Shown here piece after piece: positions 36,961 through 45,671 of a stretch of DNA of 64,000 bases (position 1 is the first letter of the stretch; each line of letters begins with the position of its first letter). The translations under genes were made by a program, and so were the position numbers. Origin of the DNA: Alphaproteobacteria bacterium (lineage in GTDB: Bacteria; Pseudomonadota; Alphaproteobacteria; UBA9219); NCBI GenBank assembly GCA_026225415.1, contig JAMFSS010000002.1, forward strand, positions 89,915-153,914, read 5' to 3'. The notes beneath the pieces are model-generated. The model saw only the letters and a list, made by a program, of their open reading frames with translations, was not told the DNA's origin and made no database searches.

Positions 36961-38175
36961 ATGCGCGTCTATGACTACATCCTCATCACGCTTTTCTTCG
37001 GCCTCATCATCGGTGGATGCGGGGTGTGGGTTTTTACGCGCGCCAAAATCGGCACCGAAACACAATTAGGCGAAAAATTCCGCGCCATCGCCGCCGAAAC
37101 CCTGCGCGACAATCATGAAAGTTTTTTGCAACTGGCCGAAGGCCGGTTGAAACAAAGCGAAATTACATCCGCCGCCACGTTGGATAAAAAATCAATAGCG
37201 ATTGATGAGCTGATTAAGCCGGTTCGCGATACCCTGCAAAAAATGGATGCGCAGATCCAGGCTTTGGAAACCAAGCGCGAAGGCGCGTATCAGGAAGTTT
37301 TGAAAGCCGTCGGCCTTTCGAACGAAGCCCAACAAAAACTGCGCGAAGACACCGGCCAATTATTGCAAGCCCTGCGCACCCCCACCACGCGTGGCCGTTG
37401 GGGTGAAATTCAGGTGCGCCGTATCCTTGAAATGACCGGCATGTCCGAACACACCAGTGATTTTTCATCGCAACAACATATTGCGGGCGAAGAAGAAGGC
37501 CGCGCGGGCGCGTTGCGTCCCGATTATGTTGTTTCGCTGCCCGGCGACCGTTGCGTAGTTATCGACAGCAAAGTGCCACTGTCTGCCTATATGGATGCCG
37601 CGCAAAGCGAAGACGCGAACGTCAAACAAGCCGCGATGTTACAGCATGCGAAACAGGTGCGCGAACATATCCGCAGCCTGTCTTCCAAATCATATTGGGA
37701 ACAGATTTCCGGCTCGGCCGATTTCGTGGTGTTGTTTGTGCCGGGCGATCATTTCCTTGCCGGTGCGTTGGATTGCGATCCCGGTCTGGTTGAATACAGC
37801 ACGATGCATAATGTGGTTCTTGCCACGCCCATGACATTGGTTGCCTTGTTGCGCACCGTCGCGCTCAGCTGGCGTCAGGAAAATCTGCGCGAAAATGCGC
37901 AAAAACTTGGCTCGTTGGGCGGTGAACTCTATGCCGCGATAACAACCATGACCGACCATATGAGCGATATGGGACGCAAGCTGTCGGGCAGCCTTGACAG
38001 CTATAATAAAATGGTCGGCAGCATGGAACGCAATGTTCTGACCAAAGCCCGCCGCCTGCGTGATTATGGCGCGGATAAAGAAGGCAAGGAATTGACCGAA
38101 AGCCTTGATCCTATCGACCTGCATCCGCGCAGCCTCCAAAATACCGAGGCTAAAATTAAGGATAACGCGGCTTAA
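36961..38175 (+). CDS. rmuC: DNA recombination protein RmuC
   Basis: RmuC limits inversions between short repeats; it is a membrane-anchored, coiled-coil protein with a nuclease-like fold. The N-terminal membrane helix (ILITLFFGLIIGGCGVWVFT) leads to a coiled coil (~40-120). The conserved core follows: RGRWGEIQVRRILEMTGM, RPDYVVSLPGDRCVVIDSKVP and NVVLATPMTLVALLRTVALS. Its 404 residues are normal. It stands upstream of def, with its own spacer and a promoter between them. Given the abundance of palindromes in this window, a gene that restrains repeat recombination is a fitting neighbour. Confidence 0.94.
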   Translation: MRVYDYILITLFFGLIIGGCGVWVFTRAKIGTETQLGEKFRAIAAETLRDNHESFLQLAEGRLKQSEITSAATLDKKSIAIDELIKPVRDTLQKMDAQIQALETKREGAYQEVLKAVGLSNEAQQKLREDTGQLLQALRTPTTRGRWGEIQVRRILEMTGMSEHTSDFSSQQHIAGEEEGRAGALRPDYVVSLPGDRCVVIDSKVPLSAYMDAAQSEDANVKQAAMLQHAKQVREHIRSLSSKSYWEQISGSADFVVLFVPGDHFLAGALDCDPGLVEYSTMHNVVLATPMTLVALLRTVALSWRQENLRENAQKLGSLGGELYAAITTMTDHMSDMGRKLSGSLDSYNKMVGSMERNVLTKARRLRDYGADKEGKELTESLDPIDLHPRSLQNTEAKIKDNAA

Positions 38176-38206
38176 TTCTTACCCATTTTAAGAACAATTC
38201 TAAAAT

Positions 38207-38235
38207 TTGATTATCAAGCCCCAAATCGTTATAAT
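38207..38235 (+). promoter_or_regulatory. Sigma70-type promoter of def-fmt-truA
   Basis: TTGATT (38207-38212) and TATAAT (38230-38235) are exactly 17 bases apart, ~30 bases before the def ATG. A GCCCC/GGGGC hairpin overlaps the promoter (38218-38240) and may modulate it. Confidence 0.7.
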
Positions 38236-38265
38236 GGGGCGTTGTTGTATTAATGTGGACATTCC

Positions 38266-38796
38266 ATGGCTCAGCTTGCAATTCAAATCATACCCGCCGA
38301 AGTGCTGCGCCAAAAAGCGCACCCCATTGTAACGGTCGATAAACGTATCGCCAAATTCATGGAAGACATGGCCGAGACAATGTACAAAGGCAATGGCATC
38401 GGTTTGGCCGCCAATCAGGTAGGCGCGCTCGACCGCGTGATAACGGTCGATGTGTCGGACAGCCGCGACGGTTCCGAAGTTTACCTGATGGGCAACCCCG
38501 AAGTGGTATGGAGCGACCCCATCGAGACCTTCACCTACAGCGAAGGCTGTTTGTCCATCCCCGGCCATTATGCCAAGGTGACCCGCCCGCGCCGCATCCG
38601 CGTTTCCTATCTCGATCAAGCGGGTAAAAAGCGCGAATTGGAAGCCGAAGATTTATTCAGCCAATGTATCCAGCATGAAATCGATCATCTCAACGGCGTG
38701 TTATTCATCGATCATCTGTCGAAACTGAAACGCGATATGATTTTGCGCAAGATCGAAAAAGCAATTATAGACGAAGACAGCGCACATATTTTGTAA
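38266..38796 (+). CDS. def: Peptide deformylase
   Basis: Removes the formyl group from nascent N-formyl-Met. The three family motifs are present: GIGLAANQVG (~45), EGCLSIPG (~97) and QHEIDHLNG (~142), which supply the Cys and two His metal ligands and the catalytic Glu. Its 176 residues are normal. Its stop overlaps the fmt start by one base (TAATG), giving the common def-fmt pair. Confidence 0.98.
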   Translation: MAQLAIQIIPAEVLRQKAHPIVTVDKRIAKFMEDMAETMYKGNGIGLAANQVGALDRVITVDVSDSRDGSEVYLMGNPEVVWSDPIETFTYSEGCLSIPGHYAKVTRPRRIRVSYLDQAGKKRELEAEDLFSQCIQHEIDHLNGVLFIDHLSKLKRDMILRKIEKAIIDEDSAHIL

Positions 38797-39722
38797 TGAC
38801 CTTCGCAAATCCCCTTCGCATCGCCTTTATGGGCACCCCCGGCTTTGCCGTGGTGGCGTTAAAGGCGTTGCATGACGCGGGGCACGACATCGTCGCCGTC
38901 TATTGCCAACCACCCAAACCGGCGGGGCGGGGCCAGCAGATTCAAAAGACACCGGTGCATCGCGCGGCAGAAGAATTAAACATCCCTGTCCACACGCCGA
39001 AAACTTTGCGCAACATGGAAGAGCAAGAAAAATTCAGCGCGTTAAATTTAGACGTGGCGATTGTCGCCGCCTATGGCTTGATATTACCCCAAGCGATTTT
39101 AGACGCGCCCACACGCGGCTGCCTTAACATTCACGGTTCGTTGCTGCCACGCTGGCGCGGCGCGGCCCCCATTCAACGTGCCATTCTGGCGGGCGATACC
39201 GAAACCGGTATTACCATCATGCAAATGGATGCGGGTTTGGACACAGGCGCTATGCTGTTGAAAGAGTCCACCCCCATCACATTACAAACAACCACGCAAA
39301 GCCTGCATGACGAACTCGCCGCAATGGGCGGGCGCCTCATCACACAGGCTTTGCAAAATCTCGACACGCTCACACCCATCCCCCAACCTGAAACTGGCGC
39401 AACCTATGCCGCCAAACTTACCCGCGATGACGGCAAAATTGATTGGATGAAATCCGCCGCAGAAATCGAACGGCAAATGCGCGCGCTGCATCCTTGGCCC
39501 GGTTGTTTTTTCACGCTGAACGGCGAAAATATAAAACTTCTGGCGGCGGAAATCGTGCAAAACCAATCCGGCACACCCGGCACTTTACTGGACGAAAATT
39601 TTACCATTGCCTGCGGCGAACAATCCCTGCGCCTTATCACCGTTCAACGCGCGGGTAAAAATGCAACCGATGGCGCATCCTTGCTGCGCGGGCTGCGGCT
39701 TGCGGTGGGCACGTCCTTATGA
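38796..39722 (+). CDS. fmt: Methionyl-tRNA formyltransferase
   Basis: Formylates initiator Met-tRNA using 10-formyl-THF. The N-terminal catalytic domain has RIAFMGTPGFAVVALKALHD and the formyl-THF signature NIHGSLLPRWRGAAPIQRAI (Asn/His about residues 109-111). The C-terminal OB-like domain includes LHPWPGCFFTLNGENIKLL. Its 308 residues are complete. It overlaps def by 1 base and truA by 4 bases, so the three genes are translated as one unit. Confidence 0.98.
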   Translation: MTFANPLRIAFMGTPGFAVVALKALHDAGHDIVAVYCQPPKPAGRGQQIQKTPVHRAAEELNIPVHTPKTLRNMEEQEKFSALNLDVAIVAAYGLILPQAILDAPTRGCLNIHGSLLPRWRGAAPIQRAILAGDTETGITIMQMDAGLDTGAMLLKESTPITLQTTTQSLHDELAAMGGRLITQALQNLDTLTPIPQPETGATYAAKLTRDDGKIDWMKSAAEIERQMRALHPWPGCFFTLNGENIKLLAAEIVQNQSGTPGTLLDENFTIACGEQSLRLITVQRAGKNATDGASLLRGLRLAVGTSL

Positions 39723-40465
39723 CCCGCTGGAAAATTACGGTCGAATATGACGGGCTGGGTTTTTCTGGCTGGCAACGGCAACCGGATGCGGTAACGGTAC
39801 AAGGTACGATCGAAGAAGCCATCAAGAATTTTTCAGACGAAATCGTCACGTTGCATTGCGCCGGACGTACCGATGCAGGCGTGCATAGTCTAGCACAAGT
39901 CGCGCATTTCGATCTGAATAAACCCACCAATGGCGATGTTATCCGCGATGCGCTTAATTTCTATCTGCGTCTGACCAAGGCTGTAATTTTGCACGCCGAA
40001 CAGGTCGACGAGAATTTTCATGCCCGTTTCGATGCGTCGGAGCGCCGTTATTTTTACCGCGTTATCAACCGCCGCCCGCCAACCCCGTTACAGGCCGACC
40101 GCGCCTGGCATGTCATCAAACCGCTCGACATCAATGCGATGCAAAAATGCGCCGATATCCTTGTCGGCACTTATGATTTCTCCACCTTCCGCGCGGGAAA
40201 TTGTCAGGCTAAATCGCCGATCCGCACCTTGGATAAATTCATCATTACCCGCAATGGCGAAGAGGTGATTTTTTCAATCACGGCGCGATCATTTTTGTAT
40301 CATCAGGTGCGCAACATGGTCGGCACTTTGTCGTTAATTGGCACAGGCAATTGGGATTTCGATATGTTCCAATCGGCATTCAAAGCCGCGGACCGCACCA
40401 AAGGCGGCCCGACAGCACCCGCCTATGGGCTGTATTTCCAGTCCGTGACTTATCCACAGAAATGA
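39719..40465 (+). CDS. truA: tRNA pseudouridine(38-40) synthase
   Basis: Makes pseudouridine at positions 38-40 of tRNA anticodon arms. The catalytic Asp lies in CAGRTDAGVHSLAQVAHFD (about residue 52). It also has the RYFYRVINRRPP segment and the C-terminal LYHQVRNMVGTL. Its 248 residues are normal. It is the last gene of def-fmt-truA. Its final codons contain the first of two DnaA-box sequences. Confidence 0.97.
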   Translation: MTRWKITVEYDGLGFSGWQRQPDAVTVQGTIEEAIKNFSDEIVTLHCAGRTDAGVHSLAQVAHFDLNKPTNGDVIRDALNFYLRLTKAVILHAEQVDENFHARFDASERRYFYRVINRRPPTPLQADRAWHVIKPLDINAMQKCADILVGTYDFSTFRAGNCQAKSPIRTLDKFIITRNGEEVIFSITARSFLYHQVRNMVGTLSLIGTGNWDFDMFQSAFKAADRTKGGPTAPAYGLYFQSVTYPQK

Positions 40466-40478
40466 ACACTTATCCACA
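40450..40478 (+). promoter_or_regulatory. Two tandem perfect DnaA boxes (TTATCCACA)
   Basis: TTATCCACA occurs at 40450-40458 and 40470-40478, in the same direction and 20 bases apart, about two helical turns. The first lies in the end of truA, the second in the spacer before the pilus secretin gene. An AT-rich stretch follows. Confidence 0.7.
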
Positions 40479-40536
40479 GCCTATTGAAAAGTCTGCCACT
40501 TACATACGATAGCAACTTATAATAGTAATTTTGCAG

Positions 40537-40550
40537 AACACGTTCGTGTT
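40537..40550. promoter_or_regulatory. Palindromic operator candidate before the pilus locus
   Basis: AACACG-TT-CGTGTT is a perfect 14-base palindrome, 25 bases before the secretin ATG. Its place suggests a repressor or activator site in the leader of the pilus operon. A TATAAT at 40518-40523 may be the -10 element, but no good -35 is seen. Confidence 0.5.
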
Positions 40551-40574
40551 TAGGTAAATTGTATAGTTAATATC

Positions 40575-42314
40575 ATGAAGCTACGGCTTCTTCCTCATCT
40601 TAAGCTTTCGCTTTTGTGCCTTATATTGGCACAAGGTTGCTCGTCAACCGATCTGGCGACACCCAACCTCATAGACCCCTCCGGCGGCCTTACCCGCGAA
40701 GATTATCTGGCGCTGCGCAACCGCACGCCCAGCGTGCCGCAACCAGAGGCCAAAACGCCGCCCCCCATTCCCGATATGCCATCCGATGATGATGGCGATG
40801 GCGCGGATGGTATGAACGCCTCGCTTGATAGACTGGTTAGCCTAAATGTGACCGACAATGTGCCGGTGCGCGATGTGTTGATGGAGCTGGTGCGCAAAAC
40901 CGGCGCAAATTTGGAACTTGATCCGCGCGTGCAGGGCAGCGTGATTTTATCCGCGCATGACCAACCATTTGGACAGGTGCTAAAACGCATCTGCGCACTC
41001 GCCAATTTGCGGTACAAGGTCAACGGTACTTTTATCCATATCGAACCCGATACCGCGTACCAAAAATCCTATCGGCTCGATTACCTAAGCCTGTCGCGCA
41101 AAACATCCAGCGACACATCAATTGCCACCAATGTGTTTGATGTCGATGTGGGTAGCAACGGCACCAACACGACATCCTCAAGCGGCACCGGCGGCGGCAC
41201 ATCAAGCGCGACACAAAATAATTCCACCGCCAAAATTTCCGCGCTGTCAGAAGCCGATTTCTGGGCGGAAACATCCAAATCCATCGCGCAAATTCTGGAT
41301 GCCGGTAATAAACAAACCGACAAAGCGACGTTTAGCATCAACAAACAGGCGGGCATGGTGACCGTTTACGGCACAGAGCGCCAACAAGATGCGATCGATA
41401 AATATTTTGCGATATTGAAACGCAAATCCTATGCGCAAGTATTGATCGATGCGCGCATTATCGAAGTCGAATTGGATGACACCTATCAAGCCGGTATCGA
41501 TTGGACAGCCGTATTCAACAATGCCTCGGTTATCGCCACCAATTTAGGGCCACAGGCCGCGCTTAATACCAACGGTTTTTTCACCGCGGGCGTAACGGGC
41601 ACCAATTTCAACGCCATCGTCAGTCTGGTCGAAACCTTCGGCACCACGCGCGTTTTATCCGCGCCGCGCGTAACGGTATTGAACAACCAAACTGCCGTGA
41701 TGAAGGTTGCCACCAATCAGGTTTATTTTATCACTCAGGCGCAATTCACAACCACAACCAACGCCAACGGCTCGTCCGTTACCACTAACCCGGTTTACAC
41801 CAGCACGCCGCACACGGTTCCGGTCGGTCTTGTGATGACGGTACAGCCCGCCATTGATGCCGCGACCAACCGCGTCACCATGACTCTGCGCCCCACCATC
41901 TCGCGTATTGTCAGCGAGGTGAATGATCCGTCGATAAGTTTGAACGCGGCGGTCGCGGGCGTTTCTACCCCGGTGCAATCGCAAATTCCTGTGCTGGCGG
42001 TACGCGAAATGGATTCCGTTATTCAACTTCATTCCGGCGAAATCGCCGTCATGGGCGGATTGATGCAGGATAGTTCTATCAACACCGATCAAGGCGTGCC
42101 GATACTGGATGAAATTCCCTATATCGGCAATCTGTTCAAAACACGCGACAATAACGGCAAGACCAGCGAACTGGTGATTTTGTTGCGCGCCACCATTTCC
42201 GACCAACCGCCACCTGACAGGGCCGACAAAAACCTGTACCGCATCTACAACAAAGACCCGCGCCCGATGGTTCCCGACGCTAATGCGCAAGACGATGACA
42301 CCCCACCCCTGTAA
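40575..42314 (+). CDS. MshL/PilQ-like outer-membrane secretin lipoprotein
   Basis: Forms the outer-membrane pore of the pilus or secretion machine. The signal peptide ends in lipobox LAQGC (Cys about residue 22). A Pro/Asp-rich linker follows (~50-80), then an STN-like domain (~85-165; VPVRDVLMELVRKTGANLEL). A Ser/Thr/Gly-rich loop (~190-215) precedes an N1-like domain. The secretin core (~330-560) has RVLSAPRVTVLNNQTAVMKV and the signature VPILDEIPYIGNLFK. Its 579 residues and lipid anchor match the MshL/PilN type more than PilQ. It is first in an operon with prepilins, an ATPase and a platform protein. Confidence 0.93.
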   Translation: MKLRLLPHLKLSLLCLILAQGCSSTDLATPNLIDPSGGLTREDYLALRNRTPSVPQPEAKTPPPIPDMPSDDDGDGADGMNASLDRLVSLNVTDNVPVRDVLMELVRKTGANLELDPRVQGSVILSAHDQPFGQVLKRICALANLRYKVNGTFIHIEPDTAYQKSYRLDYLSLSRKTSSDTSIATNVFDVDVGSNGTNTTSSSGTGGGTSSATQNNSTAKISALSEADFWAETSKSIAQILDAGNKQTDKATFSINKQAGMVTVYGTERQQDAIDKYFAILKRKSYAQVLIDARIIEVELDDTYQAGIDWTAVFNNASVIATNLGPQAALNTNGFFTAGVTGTNFNAIVSLVETFGTTRVLSAPRVTVLNNQTAVMKVATNQVYFITQAQFTTTTNANGSSVTTNPVYTSTPHTVPVGLVMTVQPAIDAATNRVTMTLRPTISRIVSEVNDPSISLNAAVAGVSTPVQSQIPVLAVREMDSVIQLHSGEIAVMGGLMQDSSINTDQGVPILDEIPYIGNLFKTRDNNGKTSELVILLRATISDQPPPDRADKNLYRIYNKDPRPMVPDANAQDDDTPPL

Positions 42315-42325
42315 CGGAGATTAAA

Positions 42326-42964
42326 ATGACAAAAAACAGAAAATCGCAATCTGGTTTCACCCTCGTCGAATTATCCATCGTTCTTGTCATTATCGGGCTT
42401 ATCATCGGCGGCGTTTTAACAGGGCGGCAGATTATGCAAAACGCCGAAGTGACCAACGCCCTGAATTCCATTCAGGCTTATCAGGCGCAGTTTCAAACCT
42501 ATGTGCAGAATTATGGCGCTTTGCCGGGGGATGATGCTTCGGCGGTCACGCGTTTTGGCAACAATGTGTCGAACCATGGCGACGGAAGCGGTACCCTTGA
42601 TGGTAGCTTTGACAGCGTGGTAGTCGGTGCCGAAACTATCTTGGCGTGGCAAGATTTACGCGCCGCAGGTCTGGTCAAGCCGCAGGCATCCAACATCCAA
42701 CCTACCAATCCTTTTGGCGGTATTTTTGGCTTTCAACATGGTGCGTTTTCTATCGCATCGAATGTTTTGTGTCTGAACAATGTATCGGGTGATGCCGCAC
42801 AGGCAATTGACTCTCGCCTTGATGACGGTGTCAGTGGCACAGGAACCATTCAGTCCATTCAGGAAACGCCCGTTGCAGGCACGCCGACAACGGCAACCCC
42901 CGGCGCAACCCCCACGGCGAGCTATGTTTCGGGACAAACCTATACAATGTGCATCGGCATGTAA
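42326..42964 (+). CDS. Type IV prepilin-like protein
   Basis: It has a class III signal: a short basic leader (MTKNRKSQSG) is cut before FTLVELSIVLVIIGLIIGGV, with the +5 Glu present. The remaining ~180 residues are a globular head with a Gly/Asp/Ser-rich middle and a Thr/Pro-rich tail (TPTTATPGATPTAS). Two Cys near the C-terminal half (VLCLN and TMCIGM) may form the pilin D-loop disulfide. It is 11 bases after the secretin gene. It may be the major pilin or a pseudopilin. A prepilin peptidase gene is needed but is not in this window. Confidence 0.9.
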   Translation: MTKNRKSQSGFTLVELSIVLVIIGLIIGGVLTGRQIMQNAEVTNALNSIQAYQAQFQTYVQNYGALPGDDASAVTRFGNNVSNHGDGSGTLDGSFDSVVVGAETILAWQDLRAAGLVKPQASNIQPTNPFGGIFGFQHGAFSIASNVLCLNNVSGDAAQAIDSRLDDGVSGTGTIQSIQETPVAGTPTTATPGATPTASYVSGQTYTMCIGM

Positions 42965-42973
42965 GGATACATC

Positions 42974-43906
42974 GTGACAAGGAAGGAAAAACATTTGGGT
43001 TTTACGCTTGTCGAAATGGCCGTGGTTCTGGTCATTATCGGCCTGGTGATCCTGACCATTTTTCCGGCACTGAACGCGATGCGCAGTGCCAATGAACGTG
43101 CTTTGACCCAAAGCAATTTGCACAGCCTCATGCTTGCCACGGCAACATTCGTACAAGCCAATGGATGTTTACCCTGCCCCGCTAGTCCTTATGCCGTAAA
43201 TGCAAATTTCGGCAAATTAGGCGGTACGGGCACAGCCTGCGGAAACTGTCCCTTGGCTTCAGCTCAAGGCATTGTTCCTTTTGCCTCATTGGGCATTCCG
43301 GAATCCACAGCACACGATGGATGGGGGCATTGGATAACGATGCGGGTTGATCCGATATTAGCAGTGCTTCCCACAAATCCCCTTGGCACCACATTCGTTC
43401 CGCCAGCGTCTATTTGTACCTCTGCCGATTTTACAAATAACGCAACATTTTGCGCTGTACCAAACCAAGCTCCCCTTGGCACAAATAGTCCCGTCAACAT
43501 TTCCAGCAAAGGTTTGTGCAGATATAATTTGAGTCACGCATCAGGTGCCTTGCCAATTACTGTCTCAATACCTGCCGGCGGGACACAACAAGCCGCAGTC
43601 ATTTTTATCAGTCACGGCACAACAGGCTATGGCTCTTATATTGATGCGCCGGTGAATATAAGTGGCCAGAACGGTATAATCATACAATTTCCATCAAACT
43701 TAACAATCCAATCCGGCTATCCCAAATGCAGCCCACCTTATGGTGGTTTCGCCCAATGCAACAGTGCAGGCAACAACAGCGCCCAATTTTACGATGCTCC
43801 CACAATTATCAGCGCCAACGATAATTATGACGACATCCTAGCCTATGCCGACCGCAACACACTCATCACAATGCTGGGTAATCCCGGCTGTGCCACGACA
43901 TGGTGA
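42974..43906 (+). CDS. Large Cys-rich prepilin-like protein (possible tip or minor pilin)
   Basis: It has a GTG start and the leader TRKEKHLG, then FTLVEMAVVLVIIGLVILTI with the +5 Glu. At 310 residues it is about twice the length of a standard pilin. The head holds close Cys pairs, NGCLPCPASP (~63) and ACGNCPLAS (~88), and further Cys near 150-190 and 260-305, suggesting several disulfide bonds. This layout fits a minor pilin at the fibre tip, possibly an adhesin; that role is inference. It lies between the first prepilin and the ATPase gene. Confidence 0.87.
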   Translation: MTRKEKHLGFTLVEMAVVLVIIGLVILTIFPALNAMRSANERALTQSNLHSLMLATATFVQANGCLPCPASPYAVNANFGKLGGTGTACGNCPLASAQGIVPFASLGIPESTAHDGWGHWITMRVDPILAVLPTNPLGTTFVPPASICTSADFTNNATFCAVPNQAPLGTNSPVNISSKGLCRYNLSHASGALPITVSIPAGGTQQAAVIFISHGTTGYGSYIDAPVNISGQNGIIIQFPSNLTIQSGYPKCSPPYGGFAQCNSAGNNSAQFYDAPTIISANDNYDDILAYADRNTLITMLGNPGCATTW

Positions 43907-43916
43907 GGACAAGCGC

Positions 43917-45671
43917 ATGAATAAAATAATCCCCCTTCGTAAATCGGAAAAAACCGCGCGGCTCGGCGATTTGCTTCTTGATGATAATATCATCACGCAA
44001 GACCAGATGCAGATTGCCCTGCACGAACAACGCCGCAGCGGCGACAGGTTGGGCGCGACGCTGGTTAAATTAGGTTTTATCAGCGCGGATATTCTGGCCT
44101 CTGCTCTTTCCGCGCATACAGGCCACGATGCCGTTGAACTAAAAAATATCGAAATCGACAGCGAGGCGATGGAACGCTTGCCCCGCCCCGTCGCCGAAAG
44201 ATGCCGCGCGGTGCCAATCGCATTCGATGGCCACATACTGCATCTGGCAATGGCCGACCCGCACGATATCGCGGCGATGGATGAAGTGCGCCGCTATTTC
44301 CCGCGCAACATCGACCTTGTGCCGCTCATCGCCTCGCCGAATGAAATCAGCGATGTGATCGACAGTTATGCCTGTGCCCATAGTGATTTCGATGATATCC
44401 TGGAAGAAATGGAAGGCACCGTCGCCAGCCTGACAAGCGAAAACGAAGCGTGGCAACATCCCATTATCCGTCTGGTCAATAATATCCTGACCGATGCTGT
44501 GCGTTTGGGCGCGTCCGATATTCATTTGGAGCCCGAAGGCACATTTGTGCGGTTACGTTTGCGCATTGATGGCGTTTTGCAACAGAAACGCGCGCTTCAT
44601 AAATCGCATTGGCCGGAATTGTCGCACCGCCTGAAAATTATGGCGGGCATGAACATCGCCGACACGCGTAGCATGCAAGATGGCCGTTTCCACATGCAAA
44701 TCGGCGGCGCGGAAATCGATTTTCGTATGGCGGTGATGCCGACGGTGCAGGGCGAAAATATCGTTATCCGTATCCTCGATCATCGCCGCGCTTTGCTGAC
44801 GCTGGAAAAATTGGGCTATGATGCCGAAGCCTTGGCGCAACTCGACCTCATCCTTCAACGCCCCGAAGGGGTTGTGTTGGTCACGGGCCCGACCGGAAGC
44901 GGTAAAACCACCACGCTATACGCGATGTTAAAACGCCTGAACAATGTCGCGGTCAATATCATGACATTGGAAGAACCGGTCGAATATCAGTTCGAGATGA
45001 TCCGCCAGACCGCCATTCAGGAACAGCAAGGCCTAAGCTTTGCCGAAGGCGTACGCGGTATTTTGCGCCAAGCGCCCGATATCATTTTCATCGGCGAAGT
45101 TCGCGACGATGACACCGCGCGGATGGCGTTACGCGCATCAATGACCGGGCATCAGGTTTTTACCACATTGCATTGCAACGATGTGTTCGGCGCGTTGCCG
45201 CGTTTGGCCGATCTGGGTCTGCCCGCCAGCATGATGGCCGAAAATGTCAGCGGCATTATCGCCCAACGTCTGGTGCGCAAACTTTGTCCCAAATGCAAAA
45301 CCACGCGCGTTGCCACGGCAGATGAAGAAAAGATTTTGCGCATGAACGGCCCAATGCCGATGCCCTCATTCTCAGGCCTCGCGGAAACCCAAAGCAAATT
45401 CGACATGCCGATAAATATCGCCGAAGCCAAGGGGTGCGACCATTGCCACCACACAGGTTATCGCGGGCGATTGGCCGTGACCGAAATCCTGCGCATCACA
45501 CCGGAAATGGATGAGTTGATTGCGGCCGACGCCCCGCGCAGCGCCAAGCGCAAACTGGCGGCAAGCGAAGGATTCCGCGCGATGGCAGCCGACGGTATCG
45601 CCAAAGTTTTGCGGCATGAGACAAGTCTGGAAGAGTTGCGCCGCGCTGTGGATATGACGAGGATCGCATAA
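43917..45671 (+). CDS. GspE/PilB/MshE-type assembly ATPase
   Basis: Hexameric cytoplasmic ATPase that powers pilus or pseudopilus assembly. It starts at MNKIIPLRKSEKTARLGDLL (43917). The N-terminal MshEN-like domain (~20-150) contains ITQDQMQIALHEQRRSGDRL, a type of domain known to bind c-di-GMP. Walker A GPTGSGKTTT is at ~324-333. The Asp and His boxes, including IIFIGEVRDDDTARMALRAS, are intact. A four-Cys zinc site is formed by CPKC (~457) and CDHC (~506). The zinc site marks an extension ATPase, not the retraction ATPase PilT. Confidence 0.95.
   Translation: MNKIIPLRKSEKTARLGDLLLDDNIITQDQMQIALHEQRRSGDRLGATLVKLGFISADILASALSAHTGHDAVELKNIEIDSEAMERLPRPVAERCRAVPIAFDGHILHLAMADPHDIAAMDEVRRYFPRNIDLVPLIASPNEISDVIDSYACAHSDFDDILEEMEGTVASLTSENEAWQHPIIRLVNNILTDAVRLGASDIHLEPEGTFVRLRLRIDGVLQQKRALHKSHWPELSHRLKIMAGMNIADTRSMQDGRFHMQIGGAEIDFRMAVMPTVQGENIVIRILDHRRALLTLEKLGYDAEALAQLDLILQRPEGVVLVTGPTGSGKTTTLYAMLKRLNNVAVNIMTLEEPVEYQFEMIRQTAIQEQQGLSFAEGVRGILRQAPDIIFIGEVRDDDTARMALRASMTGHQVFTTLHCNDVFGALPRLADLGLPASMMAENVSGIIAQRLVRKLCPKCKTTRVATADEEKILRMNGPMPMPSFSGLAETQSKFDMPINIAEAKGCDHCHHTGYRGRLAVTEILRITPEMDELIAADAPRSAKRKLAASEGFRAMAADGIAKVLRHETSLEELRRAVDMTRIA

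Noticed and set aside
40466-40574. Spacer with DnaA boxes considered as the chromosome origin
   Set aside because: Only two boxes, no run of 13-mer AT repeats, and no dnaA, hemE, parAB or gidA nearby.
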